Of a stretch of 64,000 nt of DNA, positions 10,431-21,415 are shown piece after piece. Positions within the stretch are counted from its first letter, which is position 1. The number at the start of each line of letters is the position of its first letter. Source of the DNA: Amblyornis subalaris. Taxonomy: Eukaryota; Chordata; Aves; Passeriformes; Ptilonorhynchidae. The stretch is taken from contig JACAXG010000268.1 in assembly GCA_018881555.1 (NCBI GenBank), positions 233,894 to 297,893 on the forward strand. The letters run 5' to 3'. The notes beneath the pieces are model-generated. The model was not told the origin of the DNA and did no database searches. It saw only the letters and a list, made by a program, of their open reading frames with translations. The translations under genes and the position numbers were made by a program.

Positions 10431-11424
10431 ATTCTTGTCTATGTTCACTTTCTTTTCCTTTAAAAATGCTGGATTGGGCTCTCCCCCTTCTGACCTTCTC
10501 CCTCCTCTCCATATTTTTATCCCTTCTGGATTTTTGGTGCTTTTTCTCCTCAGTTCTTTCCATTTGCTGCTCTGATTTTTTCCCCCCATTGAAAAGGATT
10601 ACAGGGATATCTTGTTTTCCATAATATCCCATTTCATTCCAGCCTGCTGCTATTGGAACCAACATCCAGCATCCCATACGCTCCTGGGAGAGCTGGAATG
10701 GCTCCGGAATATTTCCCGGTTGCCAAATGGTGGGAATGGGAGTCCAAAGCCGCTCTGCTTACACCAGAATCAAGTGCAGGCTCCAGCTGGAATCAGAACC
10801 ATCTGCTCTTCCCAAATTGTGGATTTCCATAGGAAAATAATCTGGATAATTCACACTGCAGGACAACAAGGCCCCTGTGAAATGCTGACTCAGCACCATG
10901 GGAAAGGCTGGAGGGGATCCTGCNGGATCCAGGGATGTGAGGGAGCACAGACAGAGGAAATTTGGGCGTGTTTGACAAGAAAATGAAGGCAGAAAACATT
11001 TCCCAATGTCTGACTCCGGTGCCTGAGTGAAACTCCTGCACTGCTGACATCAATAATCAGCATCCCAGGGACTCCAGGGGTCTGGAAGTTCTCCTAAAAA
11101 GTGTTGGATTTGCTGTAGAAATGGGAGATGCCATCCCTCAGGGACAAGGCATTCCTGTAGGGACATCCCAGCAGTGCCCCTGTGACACTTTCCTCGTGTG
11201 TTTTATTATTGATGGAAATGCTCCAAATAGTCCGAGAAATGCTGAGGGCGTTAAAATAATAACCAAAAAAACCCCAATGTTTCTTTTACACTGAAAATTC
11301 ATCTTATTTTTATAAATCNTCGGAAAACTCTGAGCATTTGGAACCTGATTTTCTTCTATTTTTTGATACCCTCTCTGGCTGAGGTGAAACAGGACTGGGC
11401 ACAGAGCTCTTCTCTTCCTGGGTT
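10431..11424. other. unique stretch
   Basis: About 1 kb of unremarkable unique sequence. A pyrimidine-rich tract lies at 10480-10580, and several short frames show no features. Confidence 0.5.
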
Positions 11425-11834
11425 TGTCCAGGGTCTGGAAAACCCATCCTGGAAGGAGCAGCTGAGGGAGCTGGGGGGGTTTATCTGGAGCAGAGGAGGC
11501 TCAGGGGGGACCTCATTGCTCNNCACAATCCCTGGCAGGAGGGGCAGTGAGGGGGGGTCGGGCTCTGCTGCCGTGTCCCNAGGGAAAGGAGGAGAGGAAG
11601 TGGCCCCAAATTGCACCAGGGGAGGCTCAGATTGGAGATTGGAAAAGAAAATTCCCTGGAACAGTGGTCAGGCCTTGGAATGAGCTGCCCAGGGAGGTGG
11701 TGCAGTCACTGCCTCTGGGAGTGTCCAGGAGGAGTCTGGATGTGGCCCTTGGGGACAGGGTTTGGGGTGNTGCTGGTGCTGCTGGGGTGGCACTGGGTGA
11801 TCCTGAAGGGCTCTTCCCACGTGGATTCTGGGAT
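11425..11834 (+). mobile_element. CR1 LINE fragment, group B
   Basis: It starts in the 'gtctggaaaacccatcctgg' region of ORF2 and runs through L-R-E-L-G-G-F-I-W-S-R-G-G-S-G-G. It then has W-N-E-L-P-R-E-V-V-Q-S and L-D-V-A-L-G-D-R-V-W-G, and ends at 'gattctggga'. It closely resembles 34795-35243 and 631-1060. Confidence 0.95.
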
Positions 11835-12732
11835 TTGCAGGGAAGTGGTGGTGGCTGCCAGCCCCGGAGAGGTCCCACAGCACCGACCTGGGTGTCCCTG
11901 TGGCTGAACCTCCCCACATCCCACGGAGNAAATTTTTCCCCTGTAATTTCCATCCATGTTTTTGAAACTGTTACTCAACTTAAAAAGGAAAGAATCTGTT
12001 TTCCCAGATGGAAGGAAAACCTGCTCCATGAATTGCTGACCTGGCACCCCCTCCCTGCATCCCAGACCGAGGACACGGGATAGGCACTACATTTAATTTC
12101 TTATTGGATCCTTTGTGACACCCAGGGAGCCAAACTCCCGCCCTGATCCTGCCTCATTTCCCAGTGGGAAGGCAGCAGGATGTGTGCCCAGCCCTCTCCT
12201 GACACCGTGCCAGGGGACAACTTCCCAGGAAAGCCGTGGCGCGGCAGCTCCGTCCCTTTGGAGCAGGGTCAGGCTCCTCCAGCAACCGCAACACCGGCAC
12301 GTGGCAAAAATCCAGAGCTTCCCATGGGGCATGGTGTTTTCCAGGTGCTCAGANTCCTGGATTCGGCACCACGGGAGGAGTTTGGAGGCTGTTTGTGAGC
12401 CCCACAGGCAGAGCTGCCACCTGCGAGGTGATTTTGGACCACAAATGTCCCCAAGAGAGGGGAAAAGAAGGAGGGGCTGAGATTGGCGTTGTGGCAAAGA
12501 GCAGGAAAAGGGGGTGGAGAAAAAGGATTCTCTCCCAGCCACTCTTCAAAGGATCTGCCCACAAGTTGAGCTGCTGAGGTCTGTGGGTGATCCCAAGGAC
12601 GCCTCCCGTGGGAAAAGCCTTCAGGTGAGCCCAGCAGGTGAGGAACACCTGAACCTTTCCCCTCCCAGCCTTCAGAAAATGAACTTCCACGGAATTCTCT
12701 TTGTGGAAAGGCAGGGAATGTCTTGGCACGGT
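11835..12732. other. unique stretch
   Basis: About 0.9 kb with overlapping frames on both strands (for example 12093-12542 minus, 12115-12480 plus). Both strands being open over the same span indicates composition rather than a gene. Confidence 0.5.
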
Positions 12733-13094
12733 GGGGGCGTTCAGCCTGGAGAAGGGAAAGGTCCATGGAGACCTCAGAGCCCCTTGCNGTGCCTGAAGGG
12801 GATATAAAAANGAGGAGCAGGGAGTTTTTATATGGGCAGAGAGTGGCAGGATGAGGGGGATGGTTTTAAACTGCCAGAGGGCAGGGATAGATGGGATATT
12901 GGGAAGGAATTGTTCCCTGGGAGGGTGGGGAGGCCCTGGAACAGAAAAGCTGTGGCTGCCTCATCCCTGGAAGTGTCCAAGGGCAGCTTGGACAGGGCTT
13001 GGAGCAACCTGGGATAGTGGAAGGTGTCCCTGCCCATGGAACTGGATGATCCTTAAGGTCCCTCCCAACCCAAACCATTCCATAATTCCACGAT
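12733..13094 (+). mobile_element. CR1 LINE fragment, group A
   Basis: The sense copy starts at the F-S-L-E-K-like block ('ttcagcctggagaaggg'). It passes 'gatgggatattgggaaggaa' (W-D-I-G-K-E) and 'ggcttggagcaacctgggat', and ends in the tail 'ccattccataattccacgat'. An internal deletion removes part of the 'gccatggcagggggtggaac' block near 13030. Confidence 0.95.
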
Positions 13095-14963
13095 CTCTGT
13101 GTTGGACACAGCACATTTTTTGTCCCTAAGTTCATTTCCCTTGCCCAGCCCCTGGCTGACAATGGCAAATGTCCAAAAAGTGACTTAGAGATGAAAAAAT
13201 CACCCCCAGATCCCCCCAACTCCTTTCTCCAATCGAACAAACGCCCTCAGAGCTCTCAGAAAGAAGAATTTTGGCAATTTTAAGGTTGCTCAGCGCCGAT
13301 TTACAAACTCCTTCACGGGGATTTTTAACCCTCAGCCCCTCCACCGAAGCCAGCGAGGCTTCAATGATTTCATTTTCGAGGGGTTAAAAAGGTTCTTGTA
13401 AATGACTGCTGCAAATAACTGGAAAGCCAGTTAAAACAACTGGATAACAGATGGCAGAGGAAAGTGCTTTCCTGTAAAGTGTTGCAGAGGAGAAGATCAT
13501 TTACAAGAAGCAATTACACAAACATCCCCAAGCATCCAAGATCCCATAAAAGGCTCGCTGAGGTGGGAGCACAGTCTCAAGCGTGGATTTTTCGTGCTCG
13601 AACCAAAATCGGGTCTTTCCTCNACTTTTTTTTTTTTAATCCCGTTTTTACTCTTTTTCATCCCTTCCTTCCTTCCCGAACGTTTCTTATCCTGCACAAG
13701 TAAGGAAACTGCCCAGACAAGCACTTTTCCCAACGAAACCTTTTGCTAATAAATAGATGTATTTCCTTTGAATTCTTCATTCCTTTAATTCTTCTTTCCT
13801 CTGGGGTTAAGGATCGCTTCAAGACCAAGCGACACAATGCCTGTCTGGTGGACAATAAATAGTTTTAACGAATTAAACCACATTTTTCTTCGGTACCATG
13901 ACAGAAGGCAGAAGCTGCCTCGTGCTGACATTTAGGAGGCCAAACTTAGATCTGTCTTTACCTTTCCAAGCCCTTTTCATCCCCCATCTAATCCGTTTTG
14001 TATGGATAAATGGGAACATGACTTTCTTGGACGATCCTGACACGGTGACGAGTTAATCAGACCAAAAGCCTTTGGGTGTCTGGGAGAAAATCATTCCTCA
14101 AGCTGGAAAAGGGCTGAGGATGGAGACTGAGCAGCCCCTGCTCCTCGGGAAGAGTTTAAAATCCAGAGGTTTTGCTGGAATAACGAAAGGCAGGAAGATC
14201 TTTCCCGCGCTCCGCCACGATGCAGAATTCCATCTTCGTCAGGGGCCTGACACATCAAAGCCAAATTTCCCTGCTGATGTGATCCTGAAAACACCTCGGG
14301 ATTGAGCATCCATCATCCGCCGGGGAGGGGAGGGAGCAGGGAATGACCTCATCGTAATTAAGGGTTCTTAACGAAGCCCCTGATCCCGCACGTTCCAGAT
14401 GTGGGGGCTGGGCCTCACCAGCACCCTTCAGGCTCCTCGTCAAGTGGCAGCTACAGTTAACTGAGAGGCAAGCGTTTCATCCAGAAAATTGCAGGAAAAT
14501 CCACGGGATGAGGATGCAGATCATAAACAAAAGTGTTTCTCGGGTGGGATTTTTAAAAAAAGGGGGAAAGTTGCGGTTCATGGGAAGCTCAGCGATGCCT
14601 TCGGACTCTGGGATTGCTGGGGGTGATGTGAGAGTGGGGACACGGCTTTGGGGTGGTTTTGGGTCGGTCTCTTCCCACCTGGATGATTCCGTGATTCTGA
14701 GAGGATTCTCCATCCAGTGTGAGGCCACAGCATCCCAGGAATTGTGCAGACACCCTCATGCCAGGTTTCCTCTGCTGCAGTTGAAGTCCTGGTTACAAAC
14801 TGGAGGGTGCTGGGCAGCAGGGAAGGGGAAATGCTCTGGATAACGACTGGGAGAGAGGCTTCCACCTTTCCATGGGGATAAGGGACGAGAGTCCACCTCT
14901 GTAAGCACGAACAAAGAGTCTTCCCGTGGAGAGATCTCCAGCTCAGCCCCAAGGGGTGCATTC
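13095..14963. other. unique stretch, AT-rich, possible regulatory DNA
   Basis: About 1.9 kb without recognisable repeats. The part at about 13380-13900 is AT-rich with several TTAATT/TAATTC words and a T-run at 13626-13638. Such composition is common in vertebrate conserved non-coding elements, but conservation cannot be judged from one sequence. Confidence 0.35.
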
Positions 14964-15402
14964 CACAGAGTCATGGAATCATCAAGGAGGGAAGAGCCCT
15001 TCGGGATCATCCAGTGCCACCCCAGCAGCACCAGCATCGCCCCAAACCCTGTCCCCAAGGGCCACATCCAGACTCCTCCTGAGCACTCCCAGAGGCAGCG
15101 ACTCCACCACCTCCCTGGGCAGCTCATTCCAAGGCCTGACCACTCTGGAGGGGAAAAATTGTTTCCAATCTCCAACCTGAGCCTCTTTTGGTGCAATTTG
15201 GGGCCATTTCCTCTCCTCCTTTCCCTNGGGACACGGCAGCAGAGCCCGACCCCCCCTCACTGCCCCTCCTGTCAGGGATTGTGAGGAGCAATGAGGTCCC
15301 CCCTGAGCCTCCTCTGCTCCAGGCTGAGCCCCTTTCCCAGCTCCCTCAGCTGCTCCTGCTGCTCCAAACCCTTCCCCAGCTCCATTCCCTTCTCTGGACA
15401 TG
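14964..15402 (-). mobile_element. CR1 LINE fragment, group B, antisense, ORF2 tail still readable
   Basis: The reverse-complement reading stays open across the whole element: N-G-A-G-E-G, E-L-G-K-G-L-S-L-E-Q-R-R-L-R-G-D, then R-P-W-N-E-L-P-R-E-V-V-E-S and L-D-V-A-L-G-D-R-V-W-G-D-A-G. This makes it one of the best-preserved, and so probably younger, copies in the window. It is still only the last about 150 codons of ORF2 and cannot encode a working reverse transcriptase. Confidence 0.96.
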
Positions 15403-17451
15403 TTTCCATCCCATCTGGACATGGTTGATCCATCACACAGCACACAAGGACCATGAGGGGGGCTCTGCATGCCCCTGGCAGCNGGGGCTCTGCTGGCTGC
15501 GGTGCCATCCCACCACCTCCCTTGGGATTCTGGACCCAGGGAGGACCAAGCGTCATTCCTGCCCCTCCTTGCTGGGCACCAGGACCATCCCCCTGAGGCT
15601 CAGCCTTTCCCAGGGCTGTCCCCAGTGCCAAACAAGTTGTTCCCTCCTCACTTGCCAAAACTGAGTCGCTTCCCCCTCCTTTCCCAAACCCCNTGGATGG
15701 CGTAGGAAGCGCTGCCGTTCCCAGGTGCCCGATGGCAGCTCTTGGAATCATCTGCCTCCGACAGAGAGGGGTTTGTGCTTGGGATGAGAGTGAGTCGGGA
15801 GCCTGGCTACTGACTCATCCAGAGCAGGCAACCAAATTTAGCCCAGCCGTTCCCAGCACCGGGAATTTTGGCCGGCTGCTCCCGCGGGGAGAGAGCAGCT
15901 GCCCACATTTTCTCACCCACCTACACAGTCAGCACAGCCAGGCTTGGGTTTTGTTNTTAATAGAAGGAATTGTAGCCGTTGGTGAAAGGAGTTTTGCCGG
16001 AATCTGCTGCCGAGGCTCCCGAGGGATTTGATAGGAAACCCCTCCAGAAGGAACGCGAGGCAGTTGTGAGCGGGGTTTGAACCGGGGAAGAGTTTTCCAG
16101 CCTTTCCTGACGTGGACGAGTTTCAAGCAACTCTTTAAAGAGGAGCTTTTCAAGGAAGTCTTTGTGCTTGGAGTGTTGGAAAACTTGGTCTGGGAGTTGC
16201 CTCGCTGATCCCCTCCCTTCTCCCGACCTGATGTCCCAGAGGAGCCAGCGCTGAGGAATTAAAGCATTCCCAAAAACCCCGAATGCACAGCTGGCTGCTC
16301 CTCACCCNGGAGTGGGAAAAAGGCTTAAAACTGAGCTTCTCCTTCCTTTTTTGATTTCAGGCCAGCAGGTCTGGAATAGGGCCACAGCTTTGGGAAGTGC
16401 TGGAGTTCTCTGTCTCCCTGTGGCCTCCTCAGAGGCTTCTGCATCGTCCAAAGTGTTCCCCAAACATTCCGGGGGGGCAGTCTGAGGGTGGGGATGAAAT
16501 CACGTCCTCCGTGGCGATGTTCTGATTTCCCAAGTATGTCTGNGAAGCTGCACAAGAATTTTCCAGACTCGAGCATTTCCCTTCAAAGAGATTTCAGATC
16601 GGTGGCCAAGACATCAGGGAAAGCATTCCCGGACTGCTCCCGCATCCAAAGGCAGCTCTGGCACAGAGGGATTGTCTTACCTGCTGTCCCAGACACACAG
16701 ATCATCTCCCTGCTTTTTACTTCCGCTTCCACGCTCTCCAAAACCTGGAATGAGAGCAGCTGGGCTTGAATTCCCTCTTTTTTTACCCCACATCCCATGG
16801 AACATCTCAGGGACACCAGGAGAAGTGGAGTTCGAGGTACAGGATTACCCTGCTCCATGAGAAATGCAGCTTCACATGGAGTTTCATTGGGATAACCAGG
16901 AGCACAGGTTGCCTTCTTCCTAACAGTTGACCAGGAATTCCTTAATTTCCTAAACACTGATAGCAGGAATGGTCAAATCTCTCATGGAATTTATTTCCAG
17001 AGCAAGTCCTGAACTGATTTGTTGGAGAGCATCCAGGGAGAAACCTGCTCATTCACAGGGAGCAAAACTGGAGCCGCCACCATCCCAATCCAGAGGGAAA
17101 AGGAGCTTTTGTAGGATGGGATCTGCTCCCTGTGCAATTCCTGCATTGCATTTTGCAGGCCAACATTCCTGACTTTGGATGAGGAACAGGGAAAACAAGG
17201 GCTGTCAGAATCGGTGCAAATATGAAAGCCTAACAAAACCACAAGGCAAATGAAACTCAGCCAAAATGTTTCCCATTCCATGTGCATTCCTGCAAAAAAC
17301 CCCTGTGTCCCTTAAGACGTGGAAATGTGGCATGGCAGGAATGTTGAAGCATGCTGGAGGAGACCCTCTGGAAAACAAGGTGCTTGGTCTGGGAAAGGCG
17401 ACTTGCCACCCACCAAATGGGACAGAAGAGGGTGCGTGAAGGGGGAAATCC
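15403..17451. other. unique stretch
   Basis: About 2 kb of unique sequence with scattered CpGs around 15820-16090. Several short frames occur on both strands. I see no repeat, exon or motif cluster that stands out. Confidence 0.5.
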
Positions 17452-17711
17452 CAGAATCCCAAAATCATCAAGGTGGGAAAAGAATTTCAGGATCACCCAG
17501 CCCCACCCCAGCAGCACCAGCGTCACCCCAAACCCTGTCCCCAAGGGCCACATCCAGACTGCTCCTGAACACTTCCAGAGGCAGTGACTGCACCACCTCC
17601 CTGGGCAGCTCATTCCAAGGCCTGATCACTCTTCCAGGGAAATTTTTTTTCCCAATCTCCAATCTGAGCCTCCCCTGGTGCAATTCAAGGCCANTTCCTC
17701 TGATCCTTTCA
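17452..17711 (-). mobile_element. CR1 LINE fragment, group B, left part of a fold-back
   Basis: Antisense group B end: tail 'aatcccaaaatcatcaaggt', the 'ccccagcagcaccagcgtca' block, back to 'cctctgatcctttcac', where the homology stops. Its 3'-terminal 109 bp (17452-17560) are repeated in inverted orientation at 17717-17825. Confidence 0.96.
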
Positions 17712-17716
17712 CAAGG

Positions 17717-17825
17717 AGTCTGGATGTGGCCCTTGGGGACAGGGTTTGGGGTGACGCTGGTGCTGCTGGGGTGGCNCTGGATGATCCTGAAATTCTTTTC
17801 CCACCTTGATGATTTTGGGATNNTG
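17717..17825 (+). repeat. inverted duplicate of the CR1 3' end (palindrome arm)
   Basis: A sense-oriented 109-bp CR1 end whose reverse complement matches 17452-17560 except at about two called bases and three Ns. The arms share variants not typical of the other group B copies here: 'gggaaaagaatttcagg' in place of 'gggaagagcccttcagg', and 'gcgtcac'. Direct inverted duplication of the left arm therefore explains it better than a second insertion. The loop is about 156 bp. Confidence 0.9.
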
Positions 17826-18879
17826 TAAAATCAGGGACAATGGGAATGAGCAGCTTTTCACTGCCCTGGATCCAGTTGTTCCCATCTAAACTTGGCTCCA
17901 GGCTGGAGCCCAGCCGGTGCTGCTGAGCCCCATCCCCTCCCCAGCCCGAGCCTTTGGAATATTGACCAGGGTTTCTTTCCTTAGCTCTGGGTGTGGAAAG
18001 ACATTTCCACAAAACCTTCCTGTCATCCCCAGCACTCGGGGTGGGAGTTTCCCTGGCATGGGTTTGCTCCGAGTCATGAACAATCCTTGGCCATGCTCGG
18101 CTCAACCCNTGACCCTCCTGACTTCAGGAGTGTAAAATTTCCATGGATGTCGCAGTCGGGCCCAACTACCCAGGGAAAAGACACATTTTTCCAGCNGTGT
18201 CCACCTTGGAGACCTTGCTGGTGCTAAGAACAAAGAGCTGATGGCTTTTAAAAAAAAGTGGGATTTGGTTTCTTCNACTCCCAAAAACTTCCGAGGCAAC
18301 TCCTGGTTTGGGCTGCACCACGTCACCCTGCTCCTCTTTTATGTCAGGGTGGGAAGCACTGGGAAAAAAAGTCTTTATTTGACTACCCCTGTCATGTTCT
18401 GATGACTTTTCCACATCTTTGGGGTGTTGCTCACGTTCNTCCCAGGGAAAAGGAGCGCAGCAGCCACGGGATGAACTCGGATGATGATTCATGGTTTGAG
18501 CACTCCCAGCTTTGGGGCTGCTCCTCAAAGCCAGGAGGAACCCAAAGCCAACCCCACAATCATCCCACAACTCCCCCAAGGGGGAAAAGGCACCTCGGGG
18601 CTGTGTTTCCCAACGTGGGATGGGAGGGCAGGCATGGAATAACTCCCCGAGCCCTGTTTGCCTTGGCCTGGGACCATGGAGGGAAAACATTCCCGAGCTG
18701 TCATCGCTTCCAGTTCCTGCCATGGAGGTGCTGCTGGTGCCATGAACCATCACACANACACACATTCCCTGCTCCAAGTGGGAAACATCCTCGCTGCATT
18801 CCGAGTTTTCCACGGTGCCCATTGCTAAACCCTTGTGGTGCCCGAAGCCAGACCCAGGTCCTACAAAAGGCTGCAACTC
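17826..18879. other. unique stretch
   Basis: About 1 kb. A minus-strand frame at 18166-18876 (236 codons) overlaps an equally open plus-strand frame at 18258-18956. No domain is recognisable, so I treat both as chance frames. Confidence 0.45.
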
Positions 18880-18928
18880 CTGGAATGGGTGGGGTTGGAA
18901 GCGACCTTAAAAATCATCTTGTTCCACT
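18880..18928 (-). mobile_element. CR1 3' end relic, antisense
   Basis: A short piece, 'tggaatgggtggggttggaa' followed by 'gcgaccttaaaaatcatctt', matching the group A terminus with several substitutions. It is degraded and very short. Confidence 0.6.
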
Positions 18929-20407
18929 GTCACTCCCTGGGTATCNCCCTCAGTGAGGCTGAGCCAAGACAGGAAGAGATAAGCCTTGATTTCTGTTGGA
19001 AAAACTGGGATTTTGCAGAATTTTCTGCCTCCTTCTGGAGCCAATCCTCTGGATAGGAAGGATTTAATGTCATTTCTCCTGCAGCCTTGCAGGACAAAGC
19101 CTCCAATACAGGGAANAAAGCTCCTGTGTCAATAAATTCTGAGGGCAACATTCTGCCTTATCCCTATGGAATATCCCTATGTCCACTCTCCTTGGTGGAC
19201 AGACAAAAATCAGGGAGTGAGAGGCCTTGGGCCTGTGAATTAGTGAAGAGTCAAATCCTGGGATTTTAAATCTTTAAATCTTTTCCTTGTACAGGAAACC
19301 TTTATTCCTGCTGAATTTTCCCCAATATCGCTCCAGCTTTAACAACACCATTTTTTTGAAGTAAATAAAAAGAGGGGGAAGCAGCCCAGAAGTCCGTGGG
19401 AACGACCACATCCAACAGAGAATCACCCCGATGTTTCCACGGGAAGATCCCCACCCGAGCTCATTTTTACAAACACTCAGCACGCTGAGCAGAGCAGCTC
19501 CTCTTAGAAAGCCTTTTAACTGGAATTAAACTCCAATACACACATCCAAGGCAGCAGGGAGAGAGAGAGGGAGAGCGAGCTGTGGCTTCCTTCCCCGCGG
19601 AGGAATATTTTTTACTGTCGGAGACTCCTTCAAGGAGGCCTGGCTGTGTCTGGCTGTTAATTGTGGCGTTGTCTAGACGGTGCTGATATTATTGCCCAGC
19701 TATGCACGCCCTCACCGTTTCCAGGGCTGCCTCCACCGATTGCTTCACTCTTGACATGTGCAAAAGCTCCCCAGATATTTGATTTTTTTCCCCTCGTTTA
19801 GCCACGGAACGCGGCGAGGCTTTGGAAAGAGTTCCCCGCCGAACCGTCCCTGACGCGTCCAGCATCCCGCGGGTTCCCGAGGAGGGAGAAGGAAGGGAGG
19901 GGATGGGGTCNGCTCTGGGAAAAGGATGGGGAGAGCTGCGTGTGGGGGATCACGGGATCTGCTCCCAAGCTCGTTTGTCCCGGGGTTTATGTTCCTGACA
20001 TCCTGGGGAGGCAAGGAAGGAAAACACAAAGCGCCTTCTGGGAGTTTAAGAAGGACTTTGGAGCATGTGGTGGTTCCTCATGGGAGTTTTCAGAGGTGAA
20101 CAAGGATGGAATTGCTGGAATTGTCCCACCAGGCAGAAATGTGACCCTGGNAAGGCTCAAGAGGAACGAGGGCACCTCGCACAGGATGAAGGAATAGTCA
20201 AGGATCCCCGTGTCAGGTCTGGGATCCCAATCCCATCCCATCCTTGTCCACCACGTTCCAAGGCTCCATTCAGATCCCAGGTTTTCCTGGCATCCCCAGC
20301 ATAACTGGCACCCCACAAAACGAATGAATGTCCTGAAAAAACACAGCAGAGTCTGCAGCATTTATGTCTAAAGGTTCATGGAGGTGTAATTAATATCATT
20401 TATGCAC
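18929..20407. other. unique stretch with a candidate conserved non-coding block
   Basis: It contains a short (GA)n-like run near 19558-19575. A balanced, non-repetitive block follows at about 19600-19760 ('ggcgttgtctagacggtgct', 'gatattattgcccagctatg') that looks unlike the surrounding decayed sequence. A moderately CpG-rich patch lies at 19800-19880. Function is not shown. Confidence 0.35.
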
Positions 20408-20692
20408 CTTTGTCCCACAGGCTTGAGAATATAAGGATTTCTATTTATATAGATAAATAATTTATTATGGTATTTATAATAAAATTCCTTAATCAGAGTT
20501 ATTTACTACACAGTATAGGGAGATAAAACTACAAGCAGAGTGCACTATTTTGAAGCAATTATATTAAAGTTAGGAAAAACTGTTATTAAGCAGAGATGGA
20601 TGTGACTCACCCAGACCAAGAAAAGNGAGCAAATCCCACTCGGCCTCGAGGAGTGACCTCNGANGGTGTCCCCNCTCCAGGGNGGGATCTCC
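20408..20692. mobile_element. LTR-like interspersed repeat, copy 1
   Basis: Homologous to 60208-60511 in the same orientation. Shared blocks, in the same order, are 'tttgtcccacagg', 'aataatttattatgg', 'agtgcactnt' with 'tgaagcaa', 'gatgtgac' plus 'cacccagacca', and 'gaggagtgacctcga'. It is not CR1. On the minus strand an AATAAA lies in the AT-rich half, so an antisense solo LTR of an endogenous retrovirus is a reasonable guess. No retroviral coding sequence is present. Confidence 0.7.
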
Positions 20693-20765
20693 ACACACTC
20701 CCCAAGAAGAGTTCTGTGAGAACACCCTCAGACCTGCTGCTCGAAGCANCACCTGCAAATCCGAG

Positions 20766-21415
20766 TCACGGGATCACAGGATCAGGGAATCACCAAGGTG
20801 GGAAGAGCCCTTCAGGATCATCCAGTGCCACCCCAGCAGCACCAGCATCACCCCAAACCCTGTCCCCAAGGGCCACATCCAGACTCCTCCTGAACACTTC
20901 CAGAGGCAGCGACTCCACCACCTCCCTGGGCAGCTCATTCCAAGGCCTGACCACTCTGGAGGGGAAAAATTGTTTCCAATCTCCAATCTGAGCCTCCCNT
21001 GGTGCAATTTGAGGCCATTNCCTCTCCTCCTTTCCCTTGGGACANGGCAACAGAGCCCGACCCCCCCTCACTGCCCCTCCTGTCAGGGATTGTGGGGAGC
21101 AATGAGGTCCCCCCTGAGCCTCCTCTGCTCCAGACTGAGCCCCTTTCCCAGCTCCCTCAGCTGCTCCTCATGGGATGTGTTTTCCAGCCCCTTTCCCATC
21201 TCCATTGCCCTTCGGACCAGCCCCTCCACGTCCTTTTGGAAGTGAGAGCCCCAAACCCANCACAGGATTCGAGGTGTGACCTCTCCGTGCCCAGCCCAGG
21301 GGGACAATCCCTGCCCTGCTCCTGCTGGCCANGCTATTCCCGATCCAAGCCTTCTTGGCCACCTGGGCACGATCTGGGATGCAGATTTGGGGCCACGTGG
21401 GGTTCAGCTCTTTGC
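20766..21415 (-). mobile_element. CR1 LINE fragment, group B, long antisense copy
   Basis: The longest CR1 piece here. From its tail it runs back through L-D-V-A-L-G-D, W-N-E-L-P-R-E-V-V-E-S and R-R-L-R-G-D-L to an upstream ORF2 block reading A-Q-V-A-K-K-A and A-S-R-S-R-A-G-I-V-P (about 21300-21370). These are the reverse-transcriptase C-terminal blocks of CR1. Ns and frame breaks show it is dead. It lies about 75 bp after the LTR-like repeat. Confidence 0.95.

Noticed and set aside
14982..15470. 162-codon minus-strand open frame
   Set aside because: It is the C-terminal part of CR1 ORF2 (W-N-E-L-P-R-E-V-V-E-S and L-D-V-A-L-G-D blocks), 5'-truncated and therefore a dead element, not a host gene.
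18166..18956. 236-codon minus and 232-codon plus frames
   Set aside because: Both strands are open over the same span with several Ns and no domain, indicating low stop-codon density rather than coding.
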